Made by a program: the position numbers and the translations under genes | Notes under the pieces: model-generated | What the model was told of the DNA's origin: nothing | Databases searched by the model: none | Seen by the model: the letters and a program-made list of their open reading frames with translations, nothing else | In this document: positions 23,866-35,043 of the stretch, in pieces | Layout of the letters: every line of letters begins with the position of its first letter | How positions within the stretch are numbered: the first letter of the stretch is position 1 | Assembly (NCBI RefSeq): GCF_932526225.1 | Contig: NC_064045.1 | Span: 2,018,501 to 2,082,500 of the forward strand | Direction: 5' to 3' | Source: Nematostella vectensis | Lineage: Eukaryota; Cnidaria; Anthozoa; Actiniaria; Edwardsiidae | Length of the DNA stretch: 64,000 nt

Positions 23866-23960
23866 GCTTGTCACGGTACAAGGACTAGCAGGGGCGTGGC
23901 CAGGGTGAAAACCAATACGGGGCTGTCCCCCCCCAGAAAATCCCGGCTACGCCCTTTATT
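23866..23960. repeat. Dispersed repeat, copy 1
   Basis: Shares 'cttgtcacggtacaagg', 'caggggcgtggccaggg' and 'acggggct...tccccccccag' in the same order with 29072-29180. A non-autonomous element fragment is likely. Confidence 0.6.
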
Positions 23961-24127
23961 CTAGCCTCGCTGGTTGGCTAGTGAATATGATGTCATTTAG
24001 ACAGCATTCTCATTGCTTTACTTCACAAAACTATCAAAATGGCCACAAAAGCACGCGTCGCACAGTAAATCAAGTTGTACTGAGAGACGACTGTCCAAGT
24101 GGCCGAAGCATCTGACGTCTGTCTACT

Positions 24128-24281
24128 CTACGATGCTAATAGCAGCAAGTCTGTCTTCTCTGGTCTAGGCATATTCTGGACCAACCCTGACTTGTGCTTT
24201 GTTTCCAACTCATTGGCGATCTCGTGTAAAATATCTGTACTGGAAAAATTTCCACGATCTGGACATCTATTACAATCAGAA
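24128..24281 (-). CDS. Orphan 3'-terminal exon candidate, function unknown
   Basis: From a minus-strand acceptor (ctacctcag, exon from 24281) a 51-codon frame runs to TAG at 24128. It reads like real protein (contains DILHEIANELETKHKSGLVQ and ends TDLLLLAS). The upstream frame at about 24396-24319 starts with an ATG and ends before GTGAGC in the matching phase, but that would leave a 34-nt intron, which is shorter than normal. I do not recognise the family. It may be the last exon of a small gene, or a decayed copy. Confidence 0.3.
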
Positions 24282-24794
24282 CTGAGGTAGGGCTTCGGGA
24301 AAAGGGATGGCTCACCGCGACTTCCATGGCAACAGTGCTCGTAGAAAACGGGAAGTGAAAAAACAAGATTGCCAGCGCAACCCCATGAGGTTAGTAGGGG
24401 AATAGAAGAAGCTCGTACCTTTTAGAAATTGCAAAGGTCACGGGTAAAGGCTGTGACATTTATTATTAGAAATATAGAATTAGAAAACTGTGAAAATCTT
24501 GAAATAGAAAAAAGCCCCAATATTACTTCGGCGGTAGGCTAGCGAGGTTGGGCACGCCGCAACTTGCACATGTCCACACCGATGATGAATTAACCTAGCC
24601 CCTCGTAAATCACCGAGGCCATAGAGATACATCGTGTATGAAACCATAAATGACACAGATCACATTTTGATTTGATTTCACTGGCTTTGCACAGCATCTA
24701 CACGGAGATTCAAATTGTGGACCGGGATTGAGTGTAGAGCAGTCTGAGGCAATAATAAATAGGACTTGGATGACGTTTGACGCGTTCTGGAATT

Positions 24795-24994
24795 AAACCA
24801 GTATGGCGACGAGTAACGGTGGCGTGACGCTTTTTAAAATATATGCAAACAGGCTTGCTGGATTTGGTTGATTGACTTGAATGGAAAACCATCAAAAGCC
24901 GATCCATTTGCTCGTAAACTTGTAGCAGAACTAAGCTTAGTACCAAGACATTTACAGAGATTTTCAGATGCATCGGGGCTCCGAAGTCGTTGAA
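24795..24994 (+). pseudogene. Frame-broken short ORF starting MATSNGG
   Basis: An ATG at 24795 opens MATSNGGVTLFKIYANRLAG. After a one-base frame change the same strand continues with LNGKPSKADPFARKLVAEL and ends RFSDASGLRSR before TGA at about 24994. The two halves look like one protein with a frameshift. Neither half is recognised. It lies just upstream of the 60-bp tandem array. Confidence 0.25.
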
Positions 24995-25025
24995 AGAGAA
25001 GAAAATTACGGAGCCGAGTTCGCAC

Positions 25026-25325
25026 ACGTCCGACCTGGTCGCTGACCGCTAATAAAAGTCAGCGCTGACTGAAAGTCATACTGATTCATTCACCTGGTTG
25101 CTGACCGCTGATTTAAAGTCAGCGCTGACTGAAAGTCATACTGATTCATTCACCTGGTTGCTGACCGCTGATTTGAAGTCAGCGCTGACTGAAAGTCATA
25201 CTGATTCATTCACCTGGTTGCTGACCGCTGATTTAAAGCCAGCGCTGACTGAAAGTCATACTGATGCATTCACCTGGTTGCTGACCGCTGATTTAAAGTC
25301 AGCGCTGACTGAAAGTCATACTGCA
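25026..25325. repeat. 60-bp tandem repeat, ~5 copies
   Basis: The unit contains 'ctgaccgctgatttaaagtc', 'agcgctgactgaaagtcata' and 'ctgattcattcacctggttg'. Copies are nearly identical, so the array is young. Because 60 is divisible by three, it creates a spurious open frame at 25098-25331. Confidence 0.95.
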
Positions 25326-25555
25326 GACTAAAAGTCATACTGATTCATTCTTCTGCTGTATCAGAATCTAACGAAACAAATGATACCATTAACTACCCTA
25401 CAACAAAAACTCGTTGAATTTGTCAAAATCAAAATAAAACGACGGGAGACTATACTCGGATAGATGGCAATGAATTTGAAGCATCTTGCGTTGCAAGGGA
25501 TGGTCGCTATGGTAACCAGTGAATGGTGATATTTAAGTGAATTTTTAGGCTATTA

Positions 25556-25750
25556 TCTTGCCTTATTATTATAACATCTCTCTCTCTCCTATTGCCTTAT
25601 CAATATAACATCTCTCTCTACTCTTGCCTTATCAATATAACATCTCTATCTCCTCTTGCCTTATCATTATAACATCTCTCTCTCCTCTTGCCTTATTATT
25701 ATAACATCTCTCTCTCTCCTCTTGCCTTATCATTATAACATCTCTCATTA
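25556..25750. repeat. ~37-bp tandem repeat with CT microsatellite core
   Basis: Five to six units of 'ttatcattataacatctctc' plus 'tctcctcttgcc', variable in CT length. Confidence 0.9.
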
Positions 25751-26429
25751 TAACAGAATCTTATTAAGACAGAGTCGAGTTTGGTGAACCATGTTTATAC
25801 TCCGGTTAACGAACACGACTATATAGGAATTTTGGTTGATTCCTTAGTCCAGGAAAATTTACTTATCTTAGTTAACTTAGCTAACGGTCTAAAAGTATTT
25901 TCCAACTATAAAAATGGTTTTAAGAAATATATCCTAAATTGAAAATAACATGTTTTTCTCAAGAACGCCGCTTTTCTAGGATATGGCGCGTGATTAGATT
26001 AAGATATTTAGAAATGAACCAGTTACCGTATATGTTAGTCCTGTATAGCTTATGTTTATGATTTTGCGACGTTCATCCTATTTTCGTTTATACTTTTAGC
26101 TCTTATTTTGGCATGCGTTACGCACAGCGGACGTCGTAGCGTGACATGAACTACAAGTACAAGACTGAGCCTGCTTGTGTTGCCGTTGTTCATGACACGC
26201 TGTCACGTTTCTCTGCATCTATTAGAGGTCAAATGCTGTAAGTGATATTGGTTCGTTTTATACAAGATTAGCATCTGTCCTAATTACGACTAGCCTGCGT
26301 AGCAAGCGTTTCTTGGGAGGATATATTGACATATCCGCGAGGCCATACTCTGCTCTCGCTCTCTATGAAATCCAACAAAAACGCTTGCTACGTAAGCTAA
26401 ATTGCGACCGATTCTCCAAGAACCACGTG
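25751..26429. other. Unique sequence, no gene supported
   Basis: No coding or RNA feature recognised. It ends at the CACGTG repeat array. Confidence 0.35.
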
Positions 26430-26672
26430 TCTTGTATACTAGTGGTCTCCACCAATCACGTGTCTTGTATACACGTGATTTCTCCACCGATCACGTGTCT
26501 TGTATACAAGTGGTCTCTCCACAAATCACGTGTCTTGTATACCAGTGGTCTCTCCACCAATCACGTGTCTTGTATACCAGTGGTCTCTCCACCAATCACG
26601 TGTCTTGTATACAAGTGGTCTCTCCACCAATCACATGTCTTGTATACAAGTGGTTTCTCAACCAATCACGTG
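26425..26672. repeat. ~35-bp tandem repeat with CACGTG and GTATAC
   Basis: About seven units of 'aatcacgtgtcttgtatac' plus 'aagtggtctctccacc'. Each unit has an E-box (CACGTG) and the palindrome GTATAC. The period is not divisible by three, so the open frames across it are artefacts. Confidence 0.93.
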
Positions 26673-27259
26673 GTCTGCACTTAATACGATTTTGTGCTTT
26701 GCAGACAGCCTTTTTTATATATGCGAATTAGTTACTCATTATAAATAATTTTTTACTTGATTATTTCTAGTCCTTGAATATGTAACGGACCTCAATAAAA
26801 ATGCTGTATATCAATGTCTTACGTCTGTCTGTTTTTCCCTGTATTTTCCATAAAAACAAGTAACGTTTTACTTTATCAACCAAAATCGGGGATTCTCGTA
26901 GAAATAGTATTGAATTCCCTCTACGCGTATTTGACCCCGCATGTTCTCTGTTCAATTCCTCAATCTCCACATGGTAGCGTTAACAAAGCTGCTACATTAC
27001 GGCATCGAAGATAGCTTTAAGGATGAAGGTTAGGCTCTTAAAGGCGAGAAAGTACGGCGGGTTTAGATGGATTACGTTAAAAGAGAATTGAAAGATCAAG
27101 ACTAAAATATGAATGGAATCTGATGAAATGCTTCCCTGAGAAATGTAGACTGTCTTCTATGCTAAGCTAGTTTCTTTGACTGTAATAAGATCGTCCAAGT
27201 AACACAAGATATACAACTGTCTGTAAGTAGATCGCCGCTACGTGCCACCTAGTCTGGAT
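26673..27259. other. Unique spacer, no gene supported
   Basis: Short sequence between two tandem arrays. Short contradictory ORFs on both strands, no recognisable motif. Confidence 0.3.
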
Positions 27260-28670
27260 TCGCAGTATATAACTATAGTACACCATGACACATCCCCTTT
27301 GAGCAGAGTGGAGAGTGGAGAGATAACTATAGTACCCCATGACACATCCCCTTTAAGCAGACTGTCAGGTGTCCATAAGAGTGGAGAGATAACTATAGCA
27401 CACCATGACACATACAGCCCCTTTAAGCAGACTGTCTGGTGTCCATAAGAGTGGAGAGATAACTATAGTACACCATGACACAGCCCCTTCAAGCAGACTG
27501 TCGGGTGTCCATAAGAGTGGAGAGATAACTATAGCACACCATGACACATACAGCCCCTTTAAGCAGACTGTCGGGTGTCCATAAGAGTGGAGAGATAACT
27601 ATAGTACACCATGACACAGCCCCTTTAAGCAGACTGTCGGGTGTCCATAAGAGTGGAGAGATAACTATAGTACACCATGACACATACAGCCCATTTAAGC
27701 AGACTGTCTGGTGTCCATAAGAGTGGAGAGATAACTATAGTACCCCATGACACAGCCCCTTCAAGCAGACTGTCGGGTGTCCATAAGAGTGGAGAGATAA
27801 CTATAATACACCATGACACATACAGCCCCTTTAAGCAGACTGTCTGGTGTCCATAAGAGTGGAGAGATAACTATAGTACACCATGACACAGCCCCTTCAA
27901 GCAGACTGTCGGGTGTCCATAAGAGTGGAGAGATAACTATAGTACACCATGACACATACAGCCCCTTTAAGCAGACTGTCGGGTGTCCATAAGAGTGGAG
28001 AGATAACTATAGCACACCACGACACATACAGCACCTTTAAGCAGACTGTCTGGTGTCCATAAGAGTGGAGAGATAACTATAGTACACCATGACACATCCC
28101 CTTCAAGCAGACTGTCGGGTGTCCATAAGAGTGTAGAGAACTATAGTACACCATGACACATACAGCCCCTTTAAGCAGACTGTCTGGTGTTCATAAGAGT
28201 GGAGAGATAACTATAGTACACCATGACACAGCCCCTTTAAGCAGACTGTCGGGTGTCCATAAGAGTGGAGAGATAACAACTATAGTACACCATGACACAT
28301 ACAGCCCATTTAAGCAGACTGTCTGGTGTCCATAAGAGTGGAGAGATAACTATAGTACCCTATGACACAGCCCCTTCAAGCAGACTGTCGGGTGTCCATA
28401 AGAGTGGAGAGATAACTATAATACACCATGACACATACAGCCCCTTTAAGCAGACTGTCGGGTGTCCATAAGAGTGGAGAGATAACTATAGCACACCATG
28501 ACACATACAGCCCCTTTAAGCAGACTGTCGGGTGTCCATAAGAGTGGAGAGATAACTATAGCACACCATGACACATACAGCCCCTTTATGCAGACTGTCG
28601 GGTGTCCATAAGAGTGGAGAGATAACTATAGCACACCATGACACAGCCCCTTCAAGCAGACTGTGCCCCT
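27260..28670. repeat. ~64-70-bp tandem repeat, about 21 copies
   Basis: The unit includes 'gagataactatagtacacc', 'atgacacatacagccccttt', 'aagcagactgtcgggtgtcc' and 'ataagagtgga'. Two length classes alternate, with and without an extra 'cata'-type tetranucleotide. All ORFs here are repeat artefacts. Confidence 0.95.
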
Positions 28671-29071
28671 TTAAGCGAGTGTGACCATTAGAGTGGATCG
28701 TGGTCACAGCCACCATCCTATGTATATGGGGCTAGTTAGCCCCAGCTCAGTTGCGCGATACTTCAGCCTGTGATTTGCTATACATCTTCACAAGAGAGAA
28801 ATATAGTGGAGTCCATCTGATTTAACGTGAGATGGGGGGGGGGGGGGGGTGAGTGGGTGTGTGTGTCGGGGGATGCCTGTGCTTGTGTGGAAAGGAGGGC
28901 TAGAGGGTCACACCAATACGGTTACACAAAGGTTTTCTTAACTCAGTTGACGGGTTAAGATATCTCACCTCGCGAACTGCACGAAAACCCTGGTGGAGCT
29001 TGTCATGCGCACTAGCGCAGCATGTATTTAGAATGTAACCTTTGTAGTCATTGGCAACATTTGGTACTCTT
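28671..29071. other. Spacer with poly-G tract
   Basis: Contains a G homopolymer at about 28834-28848 followed by a GT-rich stretch. No gene seen. Confidence 0.4.
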
Positions 29072-29180
29072 GTCACGGTACAAGGTTAAGGTGACGCCCA
29101 AACAACTATCAGGGGCGTGGCCAGGGGGACACCCAATACTGCATCAATACTACGGGGCTTCATCCCCCCCCAGCCAAAAT
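29072..29180. repeat. Dispersed repeat, copy 2
   Basis: Second copy of the element at 23866-23960 in the same orientation, with an extra ~25 bp near its start and 'tactgcatcaatac' inserted before 'acggggct'. Confidence 0.6.
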
Positions 29181-30314
29181 ACTGGTAAGTAAAGAAAACA
29201 TTATCACAAACGCAGGAGGATATTTTTTATGGATAGCGTTACGCGTTTGACATCTCGGCTATCCGGTAACCACACTCACTGTCACCTATGTTCCCCCGAC
29301 TGTTCAAGCACTTCTAAATATATTTTACCCCATCCAAACTCCAGCTATGTCTTATTTGACGTAATCTATTATTGTGGCTTGAAGTAAGCATATCGCTATG
29401 AGGAAGCGGGCAGTTTGAGACACGATCTCCCGAGTCCACCGGTGTCAGCCGCCAATTTGTCATCCAAGTGTCAGAAAGCATCCATTTCAATCGGCTGATT
29501 TAGGGAACCTATTGCGATATTTTCTATTGAATTTGGAAGTATTAAACTTTGTTTTTAGATAGTTATGTTGACTGTTTCGAGATTTTAGCAAATTATTTCT
29601 CGTTCAATATAAAAGTGGTTTTCAAAAACCCATGGAATACTATTATAAGCATTTAAATGTTTATTTAGTACTAATACACTGTAATGTCTTTATTCTCTTT
29701 TGTTCTGGCTTGACTATTACACTTTAACATTACATTTTGTTGTACGGGATTTTGAAAACCAATCCAAATGAAAACAATAACAAAAGTATGGCTGCCAAGG
29801 GCTCTTTCAGTTCTTCGGAAATGAAGCCTTTTTGCCAGGCTCATTAGCTTAGTGGAGCTCTTGTTAATCAATTATATTTCCCACACTCTGATTGGCTAAC
29901 TTCTCAAAACTGTAGTCACAGTAACCTGCGTCTTATTATATGCTGAATTATTTACTTTTATTAGTTTTTAGACCTGATTGACAACTTTAACCAATCAAGA
30001 CCCCTAAAACAACTTTTTGCTGGTGAGAATTATCCGCTCACCATGTGTTTGAACTCTTATGTTTGCTTCGCTTTCTAGAATTGGCCTGACCTTGGCCAAA
30101 TACTTCCTCCCATTTCACAGTCAGTATCAGCGTCTGGTGTTTTATTTTACGTATATAAACCATATATAAACCATAAGAATATTCCAAATGGTGTATAGAA
30201 GACGTCACTCAAAGACCGTATCCATGGCGACCGAGGCAGTGAATTCTTGGTGAATATTCGCCCTCGAAATTGCCCAAGAAAAGAAATAATCCCGAGACGC
30301 ACGAAATCAATTAG
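29181..30314. other. Intergenic, downstream of the two-exon gene
   Basis: No supported gene. GTATCCATGGCGAC at 30218-30231 is a loose X-box-like palindrome. The 66-codon open frame at 29671-29871 has no motif. Confidence 0.35.
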
Positions 30315-33300
30315 TCAGTTTTTTGGTGATCTGGGCCCTTCGTCTTCCTCCTCATTTTCCGGGACCTTAGCCAGCGAAGTTTTCCAGCTATGAGGAGGAA
30401 TGTACTTAATTTCCGGACACGAGATAGACCGTGGTCGGATTTTCGGACGTTGCACTTCCAGCCTTCGTTTCGCCTCTGGCGAGTAAGATGTACGGCGAAG
30501 CAGCTCAGGCGAGAGGCTTTTCTTGCGCTCCTCGCGATCAGCGTGATGTAGCTGAGTGGAAAACGTGTAGAGGCTATCGGTCACGTTTTGGCGGCTAGGT
30601 CCTGTTTTGCGGACGGGTCTGGGGGACTTGACGCAGTTATACCGCTGGCTTGAGTGAACATGCTCCGCGATCTTGAGGCGAAGGGCCGAGACGAGTTTCT
30701 CGAGTCTGCCGCGCTCCTTCTCGTGTCGGTCTGACAGGTGGGCGAGTCTCAACTCCACCAGGAAGCTGGACACTTCTGCAAGAGAAGCACAGCGTTTAGT
30801 GACTCAGCTGTGATGTGCGCGACATTGAGGACGTTTTAAAGGCGATCATTTAAAACATTTTTTTCTCGAAATAAGGAGAAAGAGAAGAAAGTAAAGAAAT
30901 GGAGAAGGGAGGAGAAGAAAGGAAGAAAAACGAGAGAAAGAAAAAGTGGAAAAGAGAGACGAAGAAAATTTAACTCAAGCATGGGCGGATACAGGATGGG
31001 CGTGGGGGGTACATATGTAGCAGAGGGGTGTTGCAGGTGTGTGTTAGCGTGTCAGCTTATAGGGCCTCTCACCACAGGTGGCCCAGTGTGTTAGCGTGTC
31101 AGCGTATGGAGCCTCTCACCATAGGTGGCCCAGTGTGTTAGCGTGTCAGCGTATGGGGCCTCTCACCACAGGTGGCCCAGTGTGTTAGCGTGTCAGCGTA
31201 TGAGGCCTCTCACCACAGGTGGCCCAGTGTGTAAGCACGTCAGCGTGTTGGGGCTCTCGCCAAAGGTGGCCCAGTGTGTTAGCACGTCAGCTTATAGGGC
31301 CTCACACCACAGGTGGCCTAGTGCGTTAGCGCGTGAGCGTACAGGGCCTCTCACCACAGGTGGCCCAGTGTGTAAGCACGTCAGCGTGTTGGGGCTCTCG
31401 CCACAGGTGGCCCAGTGTGTTAGCGCGTCAGCGTACAGGGCCTCTCACCACAGGTGGCCCAGTGTGTTAGCGTGTCAACGTATGGGGCCTCTCACCACAG
31501 GTGGCCCAGTGTGTTAGCGTGTCAGCGTATGGGGCCTCTCACCACAGTTGGCCCAGTGTGTTAGCGCGTCAGCGTATGGGGCCTCTCACCACAGTTGGCC
31601 CAGTGTGTTAGCACGTCAGCATGTTGGGGCTCTCGCCACAGGTGGCCCAGTGTGTTAGCACGTCAGCCATTAGTGTCAGACAGATTCCCGGTAGAAACAT
31701 GTCATTGTTGGACGTATGTAAGCTGACCCCCTGACATGTTTTATACTTTATAACCTATATATACATATAAATGCTATTTATTACTATTTTATATAGCGGG
31801 TTGACGTAGAAAAAGGGTGTGAGAAGGGGAGGTGACCACAGATAGGATGGGGTGGAATTGGAAAGAGGTGGCCACAACAAGGGGGGGTGCATGGTAGAGG
31901 AGAAAGGTGGCGACGGACAGGGTGCGGTGAAAGGGGAGAGAGGTGGCGACGGACAGGGTGCGGTGAAAGGGGAGAGAGGTGGCCACAGACAGGGTGTGGT
32001 GTAAGGGGAGAGAGGTGGCCACAGACAGGGTGTGGTGTAAGGTGAGAGAGGTGGCCACAGACAGGGTGCGGTGTAAGGGGAGAGAGGTGGCCACAGACAG
32101 GGTGCAGTGTAAGGGGAGAGAGGTGGCCACAGACAGGGTGTGGTGTAAGGGGAGAGAGGTGGCCACAGACAGGGTGCGCTGTAAGGGGAGAGAGGTGGCC
32201 ACAGACAGGGTGTGGTGAAAGGGGAGAGAGGTGGCCACAGACAGGGTGCGGTGTAAGGGGAGAGAGGTGGCCACAGACAGGGTGCGGTGTAAGGGGAGAG
32301 AGGTGGCCACAGACAGGGTGCGGTGAAAGGGGAGAGAGGTGGCCACAGACAGGGTGTGGTGAAAGGGGAGATAGGTGGCCACAGACAGGGTGTGGTGTAA
32401 GGGGAGATAGGTGGCCACAGACAGGGTGTGGTGTAAGGGGAGAGAGGTGGCCACAGACAGGGTGTGGTGAAAGGGGAGAGAGGTGGCCACAGACAGGGTG
32501 CGGTGTAAGGGGAGAGAGGTGGCCACAGACAGGGTGCTGTGAAAGGGGAGAGAGGTGGCCACAGACAGGGTGTGGTGTAAGGGGAGAGAGGTGGCCACAG
32601 ACAGGGTGTGGTGAAAGGAGAGAGAGGTGGCCACAGACAGGGTGTGGTGAAAGGGGAGAGAGGTGGCCACAGACAGGGTGGGTGAAAGGGGAGAGAGGTG
32701 GCCACAGACAGGGTGTGGTGAAAGGGGAGAGAGGTGGCCACAGACAGGGTGTGGTGAAAGGGGAGAGAGGTGGCCACAGACAGGGTGTGGTGTAAGGGGA
32801 GAGAGGTGGCCACAGACAGGGTGTGGTGTAAGGGGAGAGAGGTGGCCACAGACAGGGTGCGGTGTAAGGGGAGAGAGGTGGCCACAGACAGGGTGCGGTG
32901 TAAGGGGAGAGAGGTGGCCACAGACAGGGTGCGGTGTAAGGGGAGAGAGGTGGCCACAGACAGGGTGTGGTGTAAGGGGAGAGAGATGGCCACAGACAGG
33001 GTGCGGTGTAAGGGGAGAGAGGTGGCCACAGACAGGGTGTGGTGTAAGGGGAGAGAGGTGGCCACGGACAGGGTGTGGTGAAAGGGGAGAGAGGTGGCCA
33101 CAGACAGGGTGTGGTGTAAGGGGATGGCCATGTCTATTAATCAGGCATTACTCCTCTCCACAGACTGCCTTTGTTTTTTTTGTGTGTGTCTTTTTAATAT
33201 CTCAGTCGGATCTCTTAGAATCGATGTGAACTTTAGAAGCACACTAGCATACACACATTGGCACCAGTCGGGCCAAGACGGGACGCTAGCACAGTCTATT

Positions 33301-35043
33301 ACCCGTGCAGTTTTTTTTGCCGATGAAGTTTAACTGAGGCAAACCGGCTATGCCATGCTGACGAGTCCTAATAAGGACGAAACAGCTGTCCATGGTTGCC
33401 GAACTGCACGGGTAATAGACTGTGCTAGCGTCCCGTCTTGGCCCGACTGGTGCCAATGTGTGTATGTTAGTGTGCTTCTAAAGTTCACTCTTAGAATCAA
33501 TGGATATCGCAAGGTCTAGGCTAAATCTGCTTCTACAGCTCTATAAGAACTTCAAGATTGGGTTTATACAATTTGCCCAGGCTTAAATATAAAAGGAAAT
33601 ACTTAAATCATGATGAGTCTCCTTCTAGTGATTACGCGAAGAAAGTAAGACATTCCCAGCGTTTTAGATTGTCTGGGAGGCTGATTATACCTAATTTAAA
33701 AGACTTTAGACTTTCGCGGAAACCCTTTTACTGTTATTTGAAAGCCAGCAGCACTTCCGTCAGAGATGATTGGCAACATGACTGCGAAATGGCTTCATAA
33801 TGTCTCATGATCAAGAAAAAAAAAAAGAATTGTTGTTATTGTGCTTGGGTTGATGTTTTTGTCTTGCTGCTTAGCGATTTCACTGATAATTTTGTAATTT
33901 GAAAAAAGTATTTTATTTGCCAGAGGTTATTTGAGGGGATAAAAAAGATTAGATCTTTTCTTAATGAATAAGATAGTCACAGTGCTGGCTCGAAGAAAAG
34001 ATTGTTTTTGACCCGAGGAAATATTCATTGTAATAATAAAAAGACCACCTAAAAGCCGTGTTTTCCCATTCAATGCGCAAATTAAACACTTAGATCTCCA
34101 GGCTTTCCTTAGAGGGGAAAGATCACGTAATACTTTGAGGGGAATAAATCTTTTATTAAAATGTGTAAGACAACACAAAACAAATTATAGGCGATCTAAA
34201 ATGCAAAACAGTTCAAATTATCAAAATTTCGCGATGAGCCTATAGTGTCAAAACGCTTCTCTTGTTTACAAAACACATATAAACATTGCCGGTCACTTTG
34301 ATAATATTTTGCTCAATTTCCCCTCGAATTTACTGTACAGCTATAACCTCTTCAATTGTGGGTTTAGTTTGCACGTATTTTTCTAGGTATTATCTTTTAT
34401 TTGCATAGAAATACTACCAGGCTCTCGTGCTGCCGTTTTTTTTTACAACTTGTCTGATCTTTCGGTGAATAATAATGGTTGACTATAAGTTTAGCTGATA
34501 CTCAAAAGATACCGCGGTTCTCTGCCACAATTAGCATTATAGAAAAAAATGGTTATGGAAGACAAAATAATTAACTTCCCTTGGTTTGCGATTCTCACTT
34601 CAGCCGAAATATGAATAACAATAATCGCCAATCGGGTGAAGCGAGCGATTCTAAGTAAATATCAATATACAGAAACGCGATGTCTTTTGCGGTTTGGAGC
34701 GAAAATTCTTTCTTTTCTATACGTTATTCCAATTGCGTGGGGGATATTTGGACCATATCAGATAGAAATCACTAAATCAGTTTCCAGTTGGAAGCAGCAT
34801 ATAATATCACACCGTGTTGGGCCTTACTCTATTTACATAATAGAATCCCGATCTTTCTATAGTTACCGTGTTCCGTTGCGGTGGTTATTATTGGCAAGGT
34901 TCGACTCTTCGTTTCGCTGCTCGAGCAATAAAACTTCTACTCTCACCTTTAAGACTTGAGAAGATTTCTTTGTGAAGCGATTCGTCCTCTTTCTGTGGGT
35001 CTGGGACTGGCAGGATATTCTCCGATATTACTTGGAGGCTCAT
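30315..35043 (-). CDS. Two-exon gene, 185-residue basic protein of unknown function
   Basis: Exon 1 is 35043-34947 (ATG, 97 nt, donor AAAG|GTGAG). Exon 2 is 30775-30315 (acceptor tcttgcag, stop at 30315). Phases match and give 185 residues. The N-terminus (MSLQVISENILPVPD) is acidic. A helical, charged segment follows (about 33-65, containing ELRLAHLSDRHEKERGRLEK) and may form a coiled coil. The middle and end are Arg/Ser/Pro-rich (RRTSYSPEAKRR, KIRPRSISCPE) with an acidic tail (ENEEEDEG). GC and codon use in exon 2 are clearly higher than in the surroundings, which supports coding. I do not recognise the family; a cytoskeletal or ciliary role would be a guess. The 4.2-kb intron holds two minisatellites and a ribozyme-bearing element. 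Confidence 0.8.
30866..30975. repeat. Purine-rich low-complexity tract
   Basis: Strongly strand-biased A/G sequence ('gagaaagagaagaaag' and variants) on the plus strand, inside the intron just upstream of exon 2 of the minus-strand gene. It is therefore polypyrimidine in the transcript. Confidence 0.8.
31030..31670. repeat. 47-bp tandem repeat, about 13-14 copies
   Basis: The unit is 'ggcccagtgtgttagcgtgt' plus 'cagcgtatggggcctctcac' plus 'cacaggt'. A second variant ('cagcgtgttggggctctcgc') recurs at intervals, so there is some higher-order pattern. Intronic. Confidence 0.95.
31900..33126. repeat. 36-bp tandem repeat, about 34 copies
   Basis: The unit is 'gtaaggggagagaggtggcc' plus 'acagacagggtgtggt'. 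The 36-bp period (12 codons) keeps several frames open, giving a 458-codon minus-strand frame at 31755-33131 and others. These are repeat artefacts. Intronic. Confidence 0.97.
33227..33487 (+). mobile_element. 261-bp inverted-repeat element carrying a hammerhead ribozyme
   Basis: Two 87-nt arms (33226-33312 and 33402-33488) are reverse complements with one mismatch ('gcatac...' arm against 'gtatgtt...' arm). They flank an 89-nt centre that encodes a hammerhead ribozyme. The element is bounded by a 15-bp direct repeat, CTCTTAGAATCRATG, at 33212-33226 and 33488-33502 (one mismatch), consistent with a target-site duplication. Hammerheads of this minimal type are known from Penelope-like retroelements and animal retrozymes. 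A non-autonomous relative of these is the best guess. No reverse transcriptase is present. Confidence 0.8.
33345..33401 (+). ncRNA. Type I hammerhead self-cleaving ribozyme
   Basis: All conserved parts are present. Stem I is CGGC (33345-33348), a 4-nt internal loop, then CCATG (33353-33357), pairing with CATGG (33391-33395), a TT bulge and GCCG (33398-33401). The core CTGACGA (33358-33364) fits CUGANGA. Stem II is GTCC/GGAC with loop TAATAA (33365-33378). GAAA is at 33379-33382. Stem III is only two base pairs (AC/GT) closed by AGCT, followed by the cleavage nucleotide C33390. The predicted cut is between 33390 and 33391. Very short stem III is typical of retroelement hammerheads, which may act as dimers. 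Confidence 0.9.
33503..34946. other. Remainder of the intron of the two-exon gene
   Basis: No coding sequence supported. Open frames at 33558-33800 and 34636-34959 show no known motif. Confidence 0.4.

Noticed and set aside
31755-33131. 458-codon minus-strand open frame of 12-residue repeats
   Set aside because: It is produced by a 36-bp minisatellite inside an intron; 36 is divisible by three, and several frames on both strands are open at once.
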